Origin: Bacillus sp. FJAT-47783 | Lineage (GTDB): Bacteria > Bacillota > Bacilli > Bacillales > Aeribacillaceae | DNA length: 64,000 bases | Reading direction: 5' to 3' | Assembly: GCF_022808615.1 (NCBI RefSeq) | Contig: NZ_JAKZKS010000008.1 | Coordinates: 1 to 64,000, forward strand | In this document: positions 16,904-27,430 of the stretch, piece by piece | Position numbering within the stretch: the stretch's first letter is position 1 | Layout of the letters: every line of letters starts with the position of its first letter | Position numbers and translations under genes: made by a program | The notes under the pieces: model-generated | Database searches by the model: none | What the model saw: only the letters and a program-made list of their open reading frames with translations | What the model was told of the DNA's origin: nothing

Positions 16904-18498
16904 TGGGATATTTATTTAAATTGGCGAGAACTGAGGAAGAAATGCAACAAATTCATCGATTAAATTATAAAACATTTGCGTGTGAAATTCCGCAACATGA
17001 ACCAAATGATGATCAAATTTTAATAGATCAATTTCATAAAGAAAATACATACATCATTGCTGTGAAAAAGCAGCAAGTTATTGGTATGATTTCGGTTAGG
17101 AGTAATCGCCCTTTTTCCCTTGATCGAAAGCTCGGTATACTAGAAAATCATTTGCCTGTAAATGCTACATCACCTTGTGAAATTCGACTATTAGCAGTCG
17201 AGAAAGGTCATCGAAACGGACGAGTGTTCCTTGGTTTAGCAAGGGCATTAATTCGTTATTGTTTAAAGAAAGGCTATGATGCTGCCGTTATTTCGGGAAC
17301 AACTCGGCAATTAAAATTGTATGAGCAAATGGGGTTTAAACCGTTTGCCCATTTAACAGGGAAAGAAGGGGCGTACTATCAGCCAATGTATTTAACAGAA
17401 GAGACGTTTTATCAATCCCTTGCTGGAAGGATATTACCTGAGGGAGTTCAGTTTTTACCGGGGCCAGTTAAAATTGAAAAACAAGTTCAAGAAACGTTCA
17501 TTCAATCACCGATTTCCCATCGTTCAAAACCATTTTCATCTATGATGAATGAGGTGAGAGAGCGGTTAAAGGAAATGACGAGAGCGAATGATGTGCAAAT
17601 CATGCTTGGTTCGGGAACGTTAGCCAACGACGTCATAGCTGCTCAACTTTCGTTACTCGAAGGAATGGGTCTCATTCTATCAAATGGTGAATTTGGAGAA
17701 AGACTAATTCAACACGCGACACGTTTCCAAATGACCTTTGATTGTCATAGAGTAGAATGGGGGCACCCGTTCGATCTTACAAAAGTCGAACAGCGATTAA
17801 AAACGAAACACTATCAATGGATTTGGTTTGTCCATTGTGAAACAGCAACAGGTGTTTTAAATGATCTTGAAGCTTTAAAACTGCTTTCCCAAAAATACGA
17901 TACAGCATTATGTGTTGATTGCATTAGCTCCATTGGCGTTGTCCCGCTCAATTTATCACATGTATTATTTGCCTCAGGTGTTAGTGGGAAGGGGATTGGT
18001 AGTTATACTGGCCTCTCTTTCGTATTCCACCAAAAGAAGCTGAAGGAAGTGAAAACGTTACCACTGTATTTGGATCTTGGCAACTACGAAAGCTCTAATA
18101 GTATTCCGTATTCGCATTCCTCCAATCTAATAAACGCTTTTTTGGAGGCGCTTAAGCAATATGATCAGCATGATCGTTACGAAAAAATAAAGATAAGATA
18201 TGAAAAATTGAGAACATCATTAACAGAGCATAAAATACCAATTTTAACAAAGGTATCAAACTCATCACCGACGATCGTAACAATCCCCGTACCAAGGCAT
18301 ATACCTTCAAAAGACCTTGGCGATGACTTGTATATTAATGGATATTTAGTCCATTATGAAAGTCAGTATTTAATCGATCGCAATTGGATTCAACTATCTT
18401 GTATAAGTGAAGATCGAATTGAAAATTACGTTCAGGCGGTAAATGTGTTACGAGACTTATTGGAGTATGAAAGGGAGCCATTAAAACAAATGTGTTAA
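16900..18498 (+). CDS. GNAT acyltransferase fused to class V (PLP) aminotransferase
   Basis: 532 residues in two parts. Residues 1-170 are a GNAT-type domain (EIRLLAVEKGHRNGRVFLGL; TRQLKLYEQMGFKPF), resembling N-acyl amino acid/autoinducer-synthase-like GNATs. Residues 183-525 are a fold-type I class V aminotransferase: FLPGPVKI, GSGTLAND (237-244), HCETATG (312-318), cofactor Asp D340 in CVDCISS, and the likely Schiff-base lysine K364 in SGVSGKGIGSYTGL. ATG overlaps the plsY stop. The fusion suggests that an amine made or bound by the PLP domain is acylated by the GNAT domain. With PlsY this points to an aminolipid or lipid-modification pathway (inference). Confidence 0.75.
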   Translation: MMGYLFKLARTEEEMQQIHRLNYKTFACEIPQHEPNDDQILIDQFHKENTYIIAVKKQQVIGMISVRSNRPFSLDRKLGILENHLPVNATSPCEIRLLAVEKGHRNGRVFLGLARALIRYCLKKGYDAAVISGTTRQLKLYEQMGFKPFAHLTGKEGAYYQPMYLTEETFYQSLAGRILPEGVQFLPGPVKIEKQVQETFIQSPISHRSKPFSSMMNEVRERLKEMTRANDVQIMLGSGTLANDVIAAQLSLLEGMGLILSNGEFGERLIQHATRFQMTFDCHRVEWGHPFDLTKVEQRLKTKHYQWIWFVHCETATGVLNDLEALKLLSQKYDTALCVDCISSIGVVPLNLSHVLFASGVSGKGIGSYTGLSFVFHQKKLKEVKTLPLYLDLGNYESSNSIPYSHSSNLINAFLEALKQYDQHDRYEKIKIRYEKLRTSLTEHKIPILTKVSNSSPTIVTIPVPRHIPSKDLGDDLYINGYLVHYESQYLIDRNWIQLSCISEDRIENYVQAVNVLRDLLEYEREPLKQMC

Positions 18499-18520
18499 AC
18501 AGAATAAATGACCTTGCCAT

Positions 18521-18557
18521 AAAGCCGAACTTCCATTGCTTAAGGGGTTCGGTTTTT
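18521..18557 (+). terminator. Terminator of the plsY-GNAT/aminotransferase operon
   Basis: GCCGAAC pairs with GTTCGG(T), followed by five T residues. It is placed 25-60 bp after the stop. Confidence 0.75.
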
Positions 18558-18740
18558 CAAATGGAGATGGTTTTTACGATTGGTATAATGAGTAGTGCTA
18601 TTGTCAACATCTTATCAATTTTCGAGTTTGCACACTTTTAATGCATGAAATGAAATATTATCTAGATTAAGTACACCTTGTTAATGATATAATAAGGAGG
18701 TGTTTACTTATTTTGGAGGAGAGATAGGAGGGATACGTAT

Positions 18741-20192
18741 ATGGAGAACATTACGATATACTTGTTTTCCTTTTTCTTTATATTAAATATTCTCTTGGCT
18801 GGTGCGATTATCTTTTTAGAACGCCGTAATGTAGCTGCAACTTGGGCGTGGCTGCTCATTTTATTTTTCCTCCCTGTAGTAGGATTTATCCTGTATGTCA
18901 TTTTTGGTCAAAATTTAAGCAAACGGAAAATTTTTAAATTTACCTCAGAACTTACAAACCATTTTCGCGAGCGGATGGAGTCACAAAGAAGATCCATTGA
19001 GGAAAACTCGCTTGTTTATCAAGATCCGTCAATGGCTGAATACCAATCTACGATTTATATGAACTTAATCAATGGATATGGCTTGTACACACAAGACAAT
19101 GAAGTGAAGATTTTTACAGATGGAAATGAAAAGTTTGAAGACCTTCTCCAAAGTATTAAAAATGCGAAAGACCACATACATATTCAATATTTTATTATCA
19201 AAAACGGTAAGATTGGTAAAAAAATTTTTCGAGCTTTAACAGAGAAAGCAAAAGAAGGTGTTCAAGTAAGAGTTTTATTTGATGATATGGGCTCTTCACG
19301 AACACCAAAAAAGTTTTTTAACGAATTAAAAGAAGCAGGGGGAGAAGTGGCTTCATTCTTTCCTTCTAAATTTCTACCTTTTTTGAACATCCGTATTAAT
19401 TACCGCAATCATCGGAAGATTGTTGTCATTGATGGGAAATATGGTTATATTGGTGGTTTTAATATTGGGGATGAATACCTCGGGTTAAAGGAGAAGTTTG
19501 GGAATTGGCGGGATACGCATTTAAAATTACATGGGAGTGCCACGGATTCACTCCAGTCTCGATTTTTTCTTGATTGGAACAATGCTTCTCCCGCAAAGTT
19601 GGACTATGAAAAGAGATACTTTCCAGCAAAAGAAACAGCGGGTAATGCGGCCATTCAAATTGTTTCAAGTGGACCGGATGAAGAATGGGAACAAATTAAA
19701 AATGGTATCATAAAAATGATTTTTTCAGCTAAAAAAAGTATTTACATTCAATCCCCTTATTTTATTCCTGATGAAAGCTTGATGCACGCATTAAAAACGG
19801 CTGCGCTTTCTGGATTAGACGTTCGTATTATGATTCCGAATAAACCGGATCATATGTTTGTTTATTGGGCGTCTTATTCGTATATCGGTGAATTGTTGGA
19901 AATCGGTGTGAAAAGCTTCATTTATGATCATGGATTTATTCATGCGAAAACCATTGTAGTCGATGGGAAAATTGCTTCGGTCGGTACAGCTAATTTTGAT
20001 GTTCGCAGCTTTAAATTGAATTTTGAAGTGAATGCTTTTATCTTTGATAAAAACGTCGCTGGGGAGTTACATACAATTTTTGAAGAAGATTTAAAGAAAT
20101 CGAGAGAACTGACGAAAGAAATGTATCGAAGCCGATCGAAGGTGATAAAATTTAAGGAATCTATTTCGCGATTGTTATCGCCAATACTTTAA
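18741..20192 (+). CDS. cls: Cardiolipin synthase (phospholipase D family)
   Basis: 483 residues, the normal length for Bacillus ClsA-type enzymes. Two N-terminal membrane helices (5-27, 36-56) are followed by two PLD half-domains with HKD motifs: NHRKIVVIDGKYGYIGGFN near residue 220 and HAKTIVVDGKIASVGTANFD near 400. It joins two phosphatidylglycerols to cardiolipin plus glycerol at the membrane. ATG follows GATAGGAGGGATACGTAT. Its 3' untranslated region holds a periodic repeat array before the terminator at 20418. Confidence 0.93.
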   Translation: MENITIYLFSFFFILNILLAGAIIFLERRNVAATWAWLLILFFLPVVGFILYVIFGQNLSKRKIFKFTSELTNHFRERMESQRRSIEENSLVYQDPSMAEYQSTIYMNLINGYGLYTQDNEVKIFTDGNEKFEDLLQSIKNAKDHIHIQYFIIKNGKIGKKIFRALTEKAKEGVQVRVLFDDMGSSRTPKKFFNELKEAGGEVASFFPSKFLPFLNIRINYRNHRKIVVIDGKYGYIGGFNIGDEYLGLKEKFGNWRDTHLKLHGSATDSLQSRFFLDWNNASPAKLDYEKRYFPAKETAGNAAIQIVSSGPDEEWEQIKNGIIKMIFSAKKSIYIQSPYFIPDESLMHALKTAALSGLDVRIMIPNKPDHMFVYWASYSYIGELLEIGVKSFIYDHGFIHAKTIVVDGKIASVGTANFDVRSFKLNFEVNAFIFDKNVAGELHTIFEEDLKKSRELTKEMYRSRSKVIKFKESISRLLSPIL

Positions 20193-20231
20193 CTAGTTTA
20201 TATATAATCAATTGCTGTTCATGTTGAAGTG

Positions 20232-20393
20232 GTGCAAAAAGGGAGTTCGACGTGTAATAAAGGGAAAAGTCGTGCAATTATTGAATTTCTGATGCAATTA
20301 AACGGTCAGTCGTGCAAATCATTGGAGATTCGTGCAATTAGTGCTAAAAGTGGTGCAAAAAATCACTCAACTGGTGCAATTACGTGTCTAAAC
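20232..20393 (+). repeat. Periodic 8-unit array, copy 1
   Basis: Eight units beginning RTG(C/T)AA start at 20232, 20252, 20272, 20292, 20312, 20332, 20353 and 20374, at intervals of 20,20,20,20,20,21,21 bp. The best units read GTGCAATTA and are often preceded by TC. The 11-12 bp between motifs share no sequence. The array lies between the cls stop and its terminator, on the cls coding strand. Confidence 0.9.
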
Positions 20394-20417
20394 CTTATCA
20401 CACGAAGTCAAAATAGG

Positions 20418-20450
20418 AAACGGACAGCCGATATGCTGTCCGTTTTTAAT
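20418..20450. terminator. Bidirectional terminator between cls and metH
   Basis: An 11-bp perfect stem AAACGGACAGC / GCTGTCCGTTT is followed by TTAATTATTTTT on the plus side. The opposite arm gives AAACGG on the minus side. The genes converge here. Confidence 0.8.
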
Positions 20451-20495
20451 TATTTTTCTGTTTTTCACTCTTTTTCATGCCTTTTTGGTCATCTC

Positions 20496-23400
20496 CTATA
20501 AAACGTTAAAATATCGGGCGTCCGGATGGGAGACGACAAAAGCAGAAACGGAAGCTTCTGGTTCCATCATGAAACCGTCTGTTAATTCGATACCGATTTT
20601 TTCAGGTTTTAAAAGATGAAACAGCTTCGCTTGATCTTCAAGGTCTGGGCAAGCAGGATAACCAAAGGAATAGCGCTGACCTTGATATTTAGCAGCAAAG
20701 CGATCGCGCATCGTGAAATCAGGATGGTCGGGAAATCCCCAGCGGTCGCGAATTAATTGGTGTGTTCGTTCGGCAAGACCTTCGGCAAGTTCAAGCGCTA
20801 ATGCTTGAACCGCATGGCTTCGGAAAAATTGTCCGTCTTCTTTAAATTGTTTTCCTACTTTGCGAATATTTGCGCCTGCGGTAACCGCAAATAGGGCGAT
20901 ATAGTCGTGTTTTACGTCATCAGTACGTTCTCCAACAAAATCTGAAATACATAAATGTGCTTGCTTTTGTTGTCTAGGGAACGAAAATGTCTCAATCACT
21001 TCATCGCTTTTTCGATCACGCAAAATGTGTACGTTATTTCCTTCTCGATAGGCTGGGAAAAATTGATATATGGCGGATGGACAAAACCACTTTTCTTTCG
21101 TCCCCATTTTTATCAGCTCATCGATCTCGGCTTTTAATGATAATGCTTTATCGTCTTTTTCTTTCAATAATTTTTGAACATTCCCTTTTAATCCGAGATG
21201 ATGACCGAGTAGCATTTGCCAATTGACATATGGAAGGATATGTGAAACATCGATGTTTTGTAAAATATGTGGCTTCACGTCTACTGGCACATAAACTTTT
21301 GCTTTTCGTACCGTTGTTTTTACTTTTTCCAACACTGCTGTTGCTTGTCTACTTTTAGCAGCGGCGTATGGGTCATGATCTGGCTTTCCTTTTTTCTCAG
21401 AAAATTGAGCAGGATCTTTTCGAAGTTGATTCGCTATATCTAAACCGTTCATCGCATCCTTCGCATAAAGAACAGGCCCGTTATATTCAGGGGCGATTTT
21501 ATAATCCGTAAACTTTCGAGAAAGGGCTGCACCCCCGACTAAAATCGGAATTGAAATGTTTGCGGATGTTAAGTCTTGAGCTGTTAAAACCATTTGCTGT
21601 GCTGATTTAACTAAAAGACCGGATAGCCCGACAATATCTGGTTTTTCTTCTTGTATTGCTTTAATGAGCTCTTGTGGGGCGACTTTTATTCCTAAGTCGA
21701 CAACTTGATAACCGTTATTTGATAAAATAATGTCGACTAAGTTTTTGCCGATGTCATGGACATCCCCTTTAACGGTTGCAAGGAGTACTTTTCCTTTTCC
21801 ACTATCGTCTTTTTTCTCCATATAAGGTTCTAAAAAAGCAACGGCAGCTTTCATGACTTCAGCACTTTGAAGAACTTCAGCAACGATCAACTGGTTTTCG
21901 TTAAATAATTTTCCAACTGTTGCCATGCCGTCCATTAACGGTCCATTAATAATATCAAGTGGGTTTTCATATTTTTGAAGCGCTTTTTCAAGGTCTTCCG
22001 TTAATCCTTGTTTTGTTCCTTCCACGACATATTGAGCAAGCCGTTCTTCTAACGTTAAGTTTGTCATTAGCTTTTTTTCTTCTTTTTTCTTTCCGCGATA
22101 AAAATTCGTAAACGCAGCTAATGTTTCGTCATTCGTTTCAAACAGAAGCTTTTCGGCAAGGCGCACTTCTTCTTCTGGAATGGAGGCATAGCGTTCAAGC
22201 TTTTCTGTATTGACAATTGCATAGTCTAGCCCTGCTTGCGTACAATGGTATAAGTAAACGGCATTTAAAATTTCACGGCCAACTGGTGGAAGACCGAACG
22301 AAACGTTGCTAACCCCAAGAATGGTTAAGCATTCTGGGAGAGCTTCTTTAATTAAGCGAATGCCTTCTACTGTTTCTTCCGCAGAACCGATATATTGTTC
22401 ATCACCGGTACCGACAGGGAAGACGAGTGGATCAATAATAATATCGGTTGGATTGATCCCATGCTCATGAACTAATAGATCAAAGGATCTTTTCGCAATT
22501 TCAAGTTTCCGTTCTTTCGTCACCGCCATTCCTTTTTCATCAATCGTCCCGACGACAACTGCAGCGCCATATTTTTTCATAAGAGGAATGACCTCTTCAA
22601 AGCGCTCTAACCCATCTTCCAAATTGATGGAGTTAATAATCGCTTTCCCTTGAGAGTAAGTTAAAGCCCGTTCAATCACTTCAACGTCAGTTGAATCAAT
22701 AACGAGCGGTGCTTTTACTTTCTTGACGACTTCTTGAATAAAAGCTTCTAGATCTTGAACTTCATCACGATCAGGGTCTGCTAAGCATATATCGATAACG
22801 TGTGCACCGTTCTTTACTTGAGCGCGAGCGATTTCAGCTGCTTCTTCGAATTTTCCTTCGGCAATGAGCCGTTTAAATTTTCTTGACCCAATCACATTTG
22901 TTCGCTCCCCAACGAAAAGTGGTCGCATCGAGTCATCGTAGATGAGTGGTTCGATTCCTGATACTTTGTGTATAGATTCTTTTCTTGTAATCGTTCTTGG
23001 TTTCATGTGTTGGACAGCCTCTGAAATCGCCTGAATATGTGCTGGTGTCGTCCCACAACACCCTCCAACAATATTAAGCCAGCCTTTTTCTGCAAATTCT
23101 TTCATTTTTAATGCAAGTGATTGTGGCGATTCATGATAATGTCCTTCTTCATCAGGAAGACCTGCGTTAGGATAACAACTGACAGCTGTTTTTGCAAGTT
23201 CCGATAATGTTCGAATATGATCTGTCATAAATTCAGGGCCAGTCGCACAGTTTAATCCGACTGAAAGTGGATTCATATGCTCACAAGAAATGTAGAAAGC
23301 TTCAATATCTTGACCGGCTAATGTTGTCCCCATCGGTTCAATTGTTCCTGAAAGCATGATGGGAACATGTTTATCAGTCTTTTCAAACGCTTTTAAGATT

Positions 23401-23921
23401 CCTAAATATCCCGCTTTTACATTTAACATGTCTTGGCTTGTTTCAAGCAAGAGCAAATCAACGCCACCAACGAGAAGCCCACATGCTTGTTCTTCATAGC
23501 AATCAATAAGCTCCTCAAAAGAGATTCCGCCTGTTACGGATAACGTCTTTGTCGTTGGTCCCATAGCTCCTGCAACAAACCGGGGCCAATCATTTGTTGA
23601 AAACTTTTTAGCGGCTGTTTTCGCAATCCGGGCTGCTTTTTCATTTAATTCAAAGGCGAGGTGACCGAGGTTGTATTCATCCAAAACAATGCGTGTAGAA
23701 CCAAACGTATTCGTTTCAATAATGTCGGCATTTGCTTGTAAATACGCTTCATGAATGCCTAAGATGACATCTGGGCGAGTGATCGTTAAATATTCGTTAC
23801 ACCCTTCATACTCTTCACCGCCAAAATCATCAGCAGAAAGCTTCGCATCTTGAATCATCGTTCCCATGGCTCCATCCATGACGAGAATCTTTTTCTGTAA
23901 TTGTTGTTTTAGTTTACACAT
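20496..23921 (-). CDS. metH: Cobalamin-dependent methionine synthase
   Basis: 1141 residues with all MetH modules in order. The homocysteine-binding barrel ends in zinc-site [11 protein letters not shown] (about 293-303). The pterin-binding barrel starts at [14 protein letters not shown]. The B12 cap region is near 640-740, followed by the B12-binding Rossmann domain with [10 protein letters not shown] (DxHxxG). The C-terminal SAM-dependent reactivation domain has YPACPDL. Transfers methyl from 5-methyl-THF to homocysteine. The ATG overlaps the yitJ stop by 8 bp, so the two are coupled and share the S-box. The upstream product supplies the 5-methyl-THF. Confidence 0.96.
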   Translation of the reverse strand: MCKLKQQLQKKILVMDGAMGTMIQDAKLSADDFGGEEYEGCNEYLTITRPDVILGIHEAYLQANADIIETNTFGSTRIVLDEYNLGHLAFELNEKAARIAKTAAKKFSTNDWPRFVAGAMGPTTKTLSVTGGISFEELIDCYEEQACGLLVGGVDLLLLETSQDMLNVKAGYLGILKAFEKTDKHVPIMLSGTIEPMGTTLAGQDIEAFYISCEHMNPLSVGLNCATGPEFMTDHIRTLSELAKTAVSCYPNAGLPDEEGHYHESPQSLALKMKEFAEKGWLNIVGGCCGTTPAHIQAISEAVQHMKPRTITRKESIHKVSGIEPLIYDDSMRPLFVGERTNVIGSRKFKRLIAEGKFEEAAEIARAQVKNGAHVIDICLADPDRDEVQDLEAFIQEVVKKVKAPLVIDSTDVEVIERALTYSQGKAIINSINLEDGLERFEEVIPLMKKYGAAVVVGTIDEKGMAVTKERKLEIAKRSFDLLVHEHGINPTDIIIDPLVFPVGTGDEQYIGSAEETVEGIRLIKEALPECLTILGVSNVSFGLPPVGREILNAVYLYHCTQAGLDYAIVNTEKLERYASIPEEEVRLAEKLLFETNDETLAAFTNFYRGKKKEEKKLMTNLTLEERLAQYVVEGTKQGLTEDLEKALQKYENPLDIINGPLMDGMATVGKLFNENQLIVAEVLQSAEVMKAAVAFLEPYMEKKDDSGKGKVLLATVKGDVHDIGKNLVDIILSNNGYQVVDLGIKVAPQELIKAIQEEKPDIVGLSGLLVKSAQQMVLTAQDLTSANISIPILVGGAALSRKFTDYKIAPEYNGPVLYAKDAMNGLDIANQLRKDPAQFSEKKGKPDHDPYAAAKSRQATAVLEKVKTTVRKAKVYVPVDVKPHILQNIDVSHILPYVNWQMLLGHHLGLKGNVQKLLKEKDDKALSLKAEIDELIKMGTKEKWFCPSAIYQFFPAYREGNNVHILRDRKSDEVIETFSFPRQQKQAHLCISDFVGERTDDVKHDYIALFAVTAGANIRKVGKQFKEDGQFFRSHAVQALALELAEGLAERTHQLIRDRWGFPDHPDFTMRDRFAAKYQGQRYSFGYPACPDLEDQAKLFHLLKPEKIGIELTDGFMMEPEASVSAFVVSHPDARYFNVL

Positions 23922-25770
23922 GGGAAATCTTCCTTTCTCGTTTCTTTTCTTTGTCGTGAATATAGTTTGTTAGTTCGACTGTCATATCGTAATGTAAAAA
24001 AGGTGTAATGAGATAAATGCCGTTAAATAAATCAAAGGCCGCATCAATTAACGATTTAGCGATAGCGATTCCTTCTCGTTTTGCTTGTGCTTTATCTAAA
24101 TCACAGTTCGCCATGCGCCTACGAATATCATCTGACAGCTTGATTCCGGGAACTTCATGATGAATAAATTCAGCATTTCGACTGCTAGTAAGCGGCATAA
24201 TGCCTAAATAAATCGGAGTTTTTAAATGCTTTGTCGCCTCATAAATCGATTCAATTTGTTCGATTGAATAAAGAGGCTGTGTGATGAAATAATCGGCGCC
24301 ACATTTTATTTTTTTCTCTAAACGGGTAACTGCTCGATCAATATGGCGAACATTTGGATTGAACGCAGCTGCGACTGAAAAATGCGTCTTTTCCCCAAGT
24401 TGTTTTCCGGAATACGATAACCCTTCATTAAACTGCTTTATTAAACTAATTAAATCTAGCGAAGATAAATCGTATACGGACGTTGCACCAGGGAAGTCAC
24501 CGATTTTGGATGGATCGCCCGTAATCGCTAAAATGTCATGAAAACCGAGTGAATGAAGTCCCATTAAATGGGATTGTAAGCCGATTAAATTCCGATCCCG
24601 ACACGTTAAATGAATAAGCGGACGCAAGTTTAGCTTTTGTTGAATAAGCGATGCACAGGCAACATTGCTAATGCGTGGTGTTGCAAGAGAATTATCAGCA
24701 AGGGTAATGGCATCTATGCCGACTTCTTGTAAAGCTTTTGCTCCTTTTAAAAATTTATCGACACCTAAAGTTTTCGGTGGATCGAGCTCGACAATAATTG
24801 AACGTCTTTTCTTTACGATTTCTTGAAGAGGAGGGTTATCAGGACGGATTGGACCATGACTCGGTTCTTTCACATGAACAATTTTGACATCTTTCTTTGT
24901 AATCGGTTCTAAGTTTTTCACCGCTTCAGCCATTGCTTGAATATGAGCTGGTGTCGTCCCGCAGCAACCACCGAGGAGCCTAGCCCCTTGCTTTCGAAAC
25001 TTCAAGGCAGATTCATAGAAATATTGTTCGTCAGAATCATAAACGAGTCGCCCATTTTCATAGCTCGGCAAGCTACCATTCGGATAAACAGCTAAAAAGG
25101 CATGTTTTAGTAGCGGGACTTGTTCTAATGACTGAAGCATATGATGCGGCCCTAATCGGCAGTTAATGCCAACGACATTTGCCCCAAGATCCTCTAGCTG
25201 TTTAAGTGCATCATGTAAAGGTGTTCCATCTTGTAATACACTAGGTTCATGAAGAGACACATTAGTAATAATAGGGAGATTCGTTTCGGTTCGCGCAATC
25301 GTTAATACAGCTTTTATTTCTTCAAGGTCATAATACGTTTCAAAAATCAATCCGTCTAAATCTTCTGAAAGAAGAACGTACAATTGTTCACGAAAGTTAC
25401 GTTTTATTTCTTCTATCGAAAAAGCATTCTTTCGAATCGAACGGATTCCGCCAATTGTGCCAATGACATAAGGAGTACGATTTGAACGTTTTGCCGCTTT
25501 TTTCGCTATTTGTACGGCTTGAACATTCATCTCTTTCAACTCGTCTTCTAAGCCGTATCTTGATAGCTTAATATAATTTGCTCCATACGTGTTTGTTTGA
25601 ATAACGTGGGCGCCTGCTTGTATATAGGCTGTGTGAATACGTTCGATTTCCTCTGGGTTTGAGATGTTCATCTCTTCAAAACATCGATCGACGCCGTATG
25701 AATACAACAGTGTGCCTGAAGCGCCATCCCCTATTAATATTTGATGTTGTAAATCTTCTAATAACCCCAT
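23914..25770 (-). CDS. yitJ: Bifunctional homocysteine S-methyltransferase / methylenetetrahydrofolate reductase
   Basis: 618 residues from ATG 25770, eight bases after GGAGG. The longer frame to 25998 runs through the riboswitch and is rejected. Residues 1-300 are a homocysteine methyltransferase barrel with [13 protein letters not shown]; residues 330-612 are a MetF-type FAD reductase ([31 protein letters not shown]-like YFITQPLYS). It makes 5-methyl-THF and can methylate homocysteine. Transcribed from an S-box leader with metH. Confidence 0.94.
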   Translation of the reverse strand: MGLLEDLQHQILIGDGASGTLLYSYGVDRCFEEMNISNPEEIERIHTAYIQAGAHVIQTNTYGANYIKLSRYGLEDELKEMNVQAVQIAKKAAKRSNRTPYVIGTIGGIRSIRKNAFSIEEIKRNFREQLYVLLSEDLDGLIFETYYDLEEIKAVLTIARTETNLPIITNVSLHEPSVLQDGTPLHDALKQLEDLGANVVGINCRLGPHHMLQSLEQVPLLKHAFLAVYPNGSLPSYENGRLVYDSDEQYFYESALKFRKQGARLLGGCCGTTPAHIQAMAEAVKNLEPITKKDVKIVHVKEPSHGPIRPDNPPLQEIVKKRRSIIVELDPPKTLGVDKFLKGAKALQEVGIDAITLADNSLATPRISNVACASLIQQKLNLRPLIHLTCRDRNLIGLQSHLMGLHSLGFHDILAITGDPSKIGDFPGATSVYDLSSLDLISLIKQFNEGLSYSGKQLGEKTHFSVAAAFNPNVRHIDRAVTRLEKKIKCGADYFITQPLYSIEQIESIYEATKHLKTPIYLGIMPLTSSRNAEFIHHEVPGIKLSDDIRRRMANCDLDKAQAKREGIAIAKSLIDAAFDLFNGIYLITPFLHYDMTVELTNYIHDKEKKRERKISHV

Positions 25771-25904
25771 TTTTCGAAACCTCCATTTTTCATAATCATG
25801 GAAGAGGAAGGGAGAGGAATGCTCAGAAGCGCAGTTTAAAAAGGAATCGGACGGTTGTTTTTTTTCGTTTCTTTCCCATTTTGAACATGCACATAAAAAT
25901 AAAA

Positions 25905-25930
25905 AAAGTCTTCTAAAGAAGAAGACTTTG
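25905..25930 (-). terminator. S-box expression-platform terminator
   Basis: On the minus strand AAAGTCTTC pairs with GAAGACTTT, followed by a T-rich tail. It lies between the aptamer and the yitJ start, as in transcription-terminating SAM riboswitches. Confidence 0.85.
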
Positions 25931-25947
25931 AGCGTTTCCATCTTCTT

Positions 25948-26106
25948 CTTATCTCCCGAGCGTGACAAACGCTTCGCTGGATTTAGCACCTTGGACAAGG
26001 TTGGGTAGTTGAAATGAATTGTACCCCTTTCAAAAATAAGGGGTGCAGTGTGTCCGGTTGCTGAAGCTTCATAGGGCCAGATCCCTCAGCTTCTCTTGAT
26101 AAGAAT
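25948..26106 (-). ncRNA. SAM-I riboswitch (S box)
   Basis: Minus-strand sequence has the hallmarks in order: CTTATCAAGAGAAGCTGAGG opening, GGATCTGGCCCTATGAAGC, CAGCAACC, a variable stem of CACCCC/GGGGT, then GGTGCTAAATCC and closing AGATAAG. It binds S-adenosylmethionine and terminates transcription when methionine/SAM is plentiful. Controls yitJ-metH. Confidence 0.95.
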
Positions 26107-26216
26107 GTCATCTTATTAAATTTGAAATATTCACAACGAAAAAAGTATTAATCCTAATTTACCTAAAATTAAAAAAATAATCAATAGTAATTTTATATGA
26201 ATTGTTTACAAAATAA

Positions 26217-26246
26217 AAAGGCAAGTGATAGTTACACTTGCCTTTT
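26217..26246. terminator. Terminator after yajQ
   Basis: AAAAGGCAAGTG / CACTTGCCTTTT is a perfect 12-bp stem with loop ATAGTT. Symmetric A/T arms make it usable in both directions. It lies 24 bp beyond the yajQ stop. Confidence 0.8.
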
Positions 26247-26269
26247 CGGTATCGGAAAAAATATAGAAA

Positions 26270-26761
26270 TTATCGAAAGTTAATAAATTGGACATCAATC
26301 GGCAAATCGGCTTCACGAATCGTTGCCATAATTTTTTGTAAGTCATCTTTACTTTTTCCGCTTACACGAATTTGATCATCCTGAATTTGGCTTTTTACCT
26401 TTAGTCCAGAGTTTTTAATAAGCGTATTAATCTTTTTTGCATTGTCTTTATCAATTCCATTAACGAGTTCTGCACGTTGACGAACGGTGCCACCAGCTGC
26501 ATTTTCGATTTTCCCGTACTGAATATTTTTTGTCGCAACGCCACGTTTTATCATTTTGCTAATTAGTACATCTTTTAACTGATTCAATTTAAATTCATCG
26601 TCTGAAGTTAACACGAGTTCCTCATGGTCAAGAGAAATATCACTTTTTGAGCCTTTAAAATCATAACGGTTTTGGATTTCTTTTTTTGCGATGTTAATTG
26701 CATTGACAACCTCAGTTAAATCAACCTTTGAAACAATATCAAATGAACTATCTTTCGCCAT
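26270..26761 (-). CDS. yitK: YajQ family cyclic-di-GMP/nucleotide-binding protein
   Basis: 163 residues, full family length, starting [15 protein letters not shown]. Contains the conserved [10 protein letters not shown] near residue 32, [11 protein letters not shown] near 102 and [19 protein letters not shown], and ends in DVQFINFR. Two ferredoxin-like domains; relatives bind nucleotides or c-di-GMP (known for XC_3703 and E. coli YajQ). Position next to yitJ matches B. subtilis yitK. Monocistronic with GAGGAGG at the start. Confidence 0.9.
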   Translation of the reverse strand: MAKDSSFDIVSKVDLTEVVNAINIAKKEIQNRYDFKGSKSDISLDHEELVLTSDDEFKLNQLKDVLISKMIKRGVATKNIQYGKIENAAGGTVRQRAELVNGIDKDNAKKINTLIKNSGLKVKSQIQDDQIRVSGKSKDDLQKIMATIREADLPIDVQFINFR

Positions 26762-26897
26762 CGTATCCTCCTCAATGATTGTTTCTCATTACTTTGATTA
26801 TAGACAACTGTAAAGGGATAAACAACTTTTTGAAAATATTTCAGATATTTGGCTCATAAAATAATAAAATTTTTAATAGCATGTGATCCGGATAATA

Positions 26898-26906
26898 TGC
26901 TATAAT
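26898..26906 (+). promoter_or_regulatory. Extended -10 promoter before the glycine riboswitch
   Basis: TGCTATAAT is a perfect extended -10 element; no good -35 is present. It lies about 55-60 bp upstream of the aptamer core. Confidence 0.6.
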
Positions 26907-26960
26907 TCTACCATTCTTAAACTTCATATCTTTGCGATGATTGCTGTGGGTAGTACTATA

Positions 26961-27034
26961 GCAGGAGCAGCTTCTGGAGAGTCCGCATAAAGCGGCGCCG
27001 AAGGGTTCACAATCTCAGGCAAACGGACAGAAGA
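26961..27034 (+). ncRNA. Glycine riboswitch, single aptamer
   Basis: Core features CTGGAGAGTCCG, GGCGCCGAAGGG, ATCTCAGGCAAACGGACAG are the diagnostic conserved strands of glycine aptamers. Only one complete aptamer is seen. The preceding GGGTAGTACTATAGCAGGAGC may form the leader stem used by singlet glycine riboswitches. It lies upstream of the ACT and UPF0210 genes. Confidence 0.9.
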
Positions 27035-27042
27035 TAAAAAGC

Positions 27043-27120
27043 GTATGCTTCTTTTTGCATACATATTTTTATCCTGTTTGCTCGAGGTTGGACGATGACA
27101 TTGTCCAACCTTTTTTCTTT
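27043..27120 (+). terminator. Expression platform of the glycine riboswitch
   Basis: A first hairpin GTATGC / GCATAC at 27043-27062, then a strong terminator GGTTGGAC / GTCCAACC at 27086-27110 followed by TTTTTT. Located between the aptamer and the ACT gene, so glycine probably controls readthrough. Confidence 0.8.
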
Positions 27121-27147
27121 TTACAATACATCATAGGAGAGATGAAA

Positions 27148-27417
27148 ATGGAGAGAAAAGCAGTTGTAAGTGTTGTAGGAAAAGACCAAATAGGAATTAT
27201 TGCAAAAGTAACAAGCATTCTATCGCATCACGAAATGAATATTTTAGATATTAGCCAAACGATTTTACAGGACTTTTTTACGATGATGATGATTGTTGAT
27301 GTTACATCTTGCAATATTGATAAAGTCCGAAATGACCTCAATGAATTAGGTGAGGATATCGGATTAAAGATAAATGTGCAGCTTGAAGAAATCTTTCAGG
27401 CTATGCATCGTGTATAA
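27148..27417 (+). CDS. ACT-domain protein (UPF0237)
   Basis: 89 residues from the ATG seven bases after AGGAGA; the earlier ATG at 27142 touches the site. A single ACT domain: [20 protein letters not shown] at residues 6-25, then [24 protein letters not shown] domains bind amino acids, and UPF0237 relatives resemble half of GcvR. It is the first gene behind the glycine riboswitch, so glycine sensing or handling is likely (inference). Followed at 13 bp by UPF0210, its usual partner. Confidence 0.9.
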   Translation: MERKAVVSVVGKDQIGIIAKVTSILSHHEMNILDISQTILQDFFTMMMIVDVTSCNIDKVRNDLNELGEDIGLKINVQLEEIFQAMHRV

Positions 27418-27430
27418 GGAGGGGATAAAC

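Noticed and set aside
20229-20501. Open frame across the first periodic array (also 35516-35725 and 56995-57402)
   Set aside because: Frames arise because the array lacks stops in one phase. There is no ribosome site, the motif phase shifts frame every 20 bp, and the translations are compositionally odd.
25771-25998. Longer N-terminus for the YitJ protein
   Set aside because: It would translate the S-box riboswitch and its terminator. ATG 25770 has a proper GGAGG site and matches the family start.
26941-27034. ZTP (pfl) riboswitch before the PFL-family gene
   Set aside because: Conserved strands GGCGCCGAAGG and CTCAGGCAAA..GGACAG are those of the glycine aptamer; the ZTP consensus is absent.
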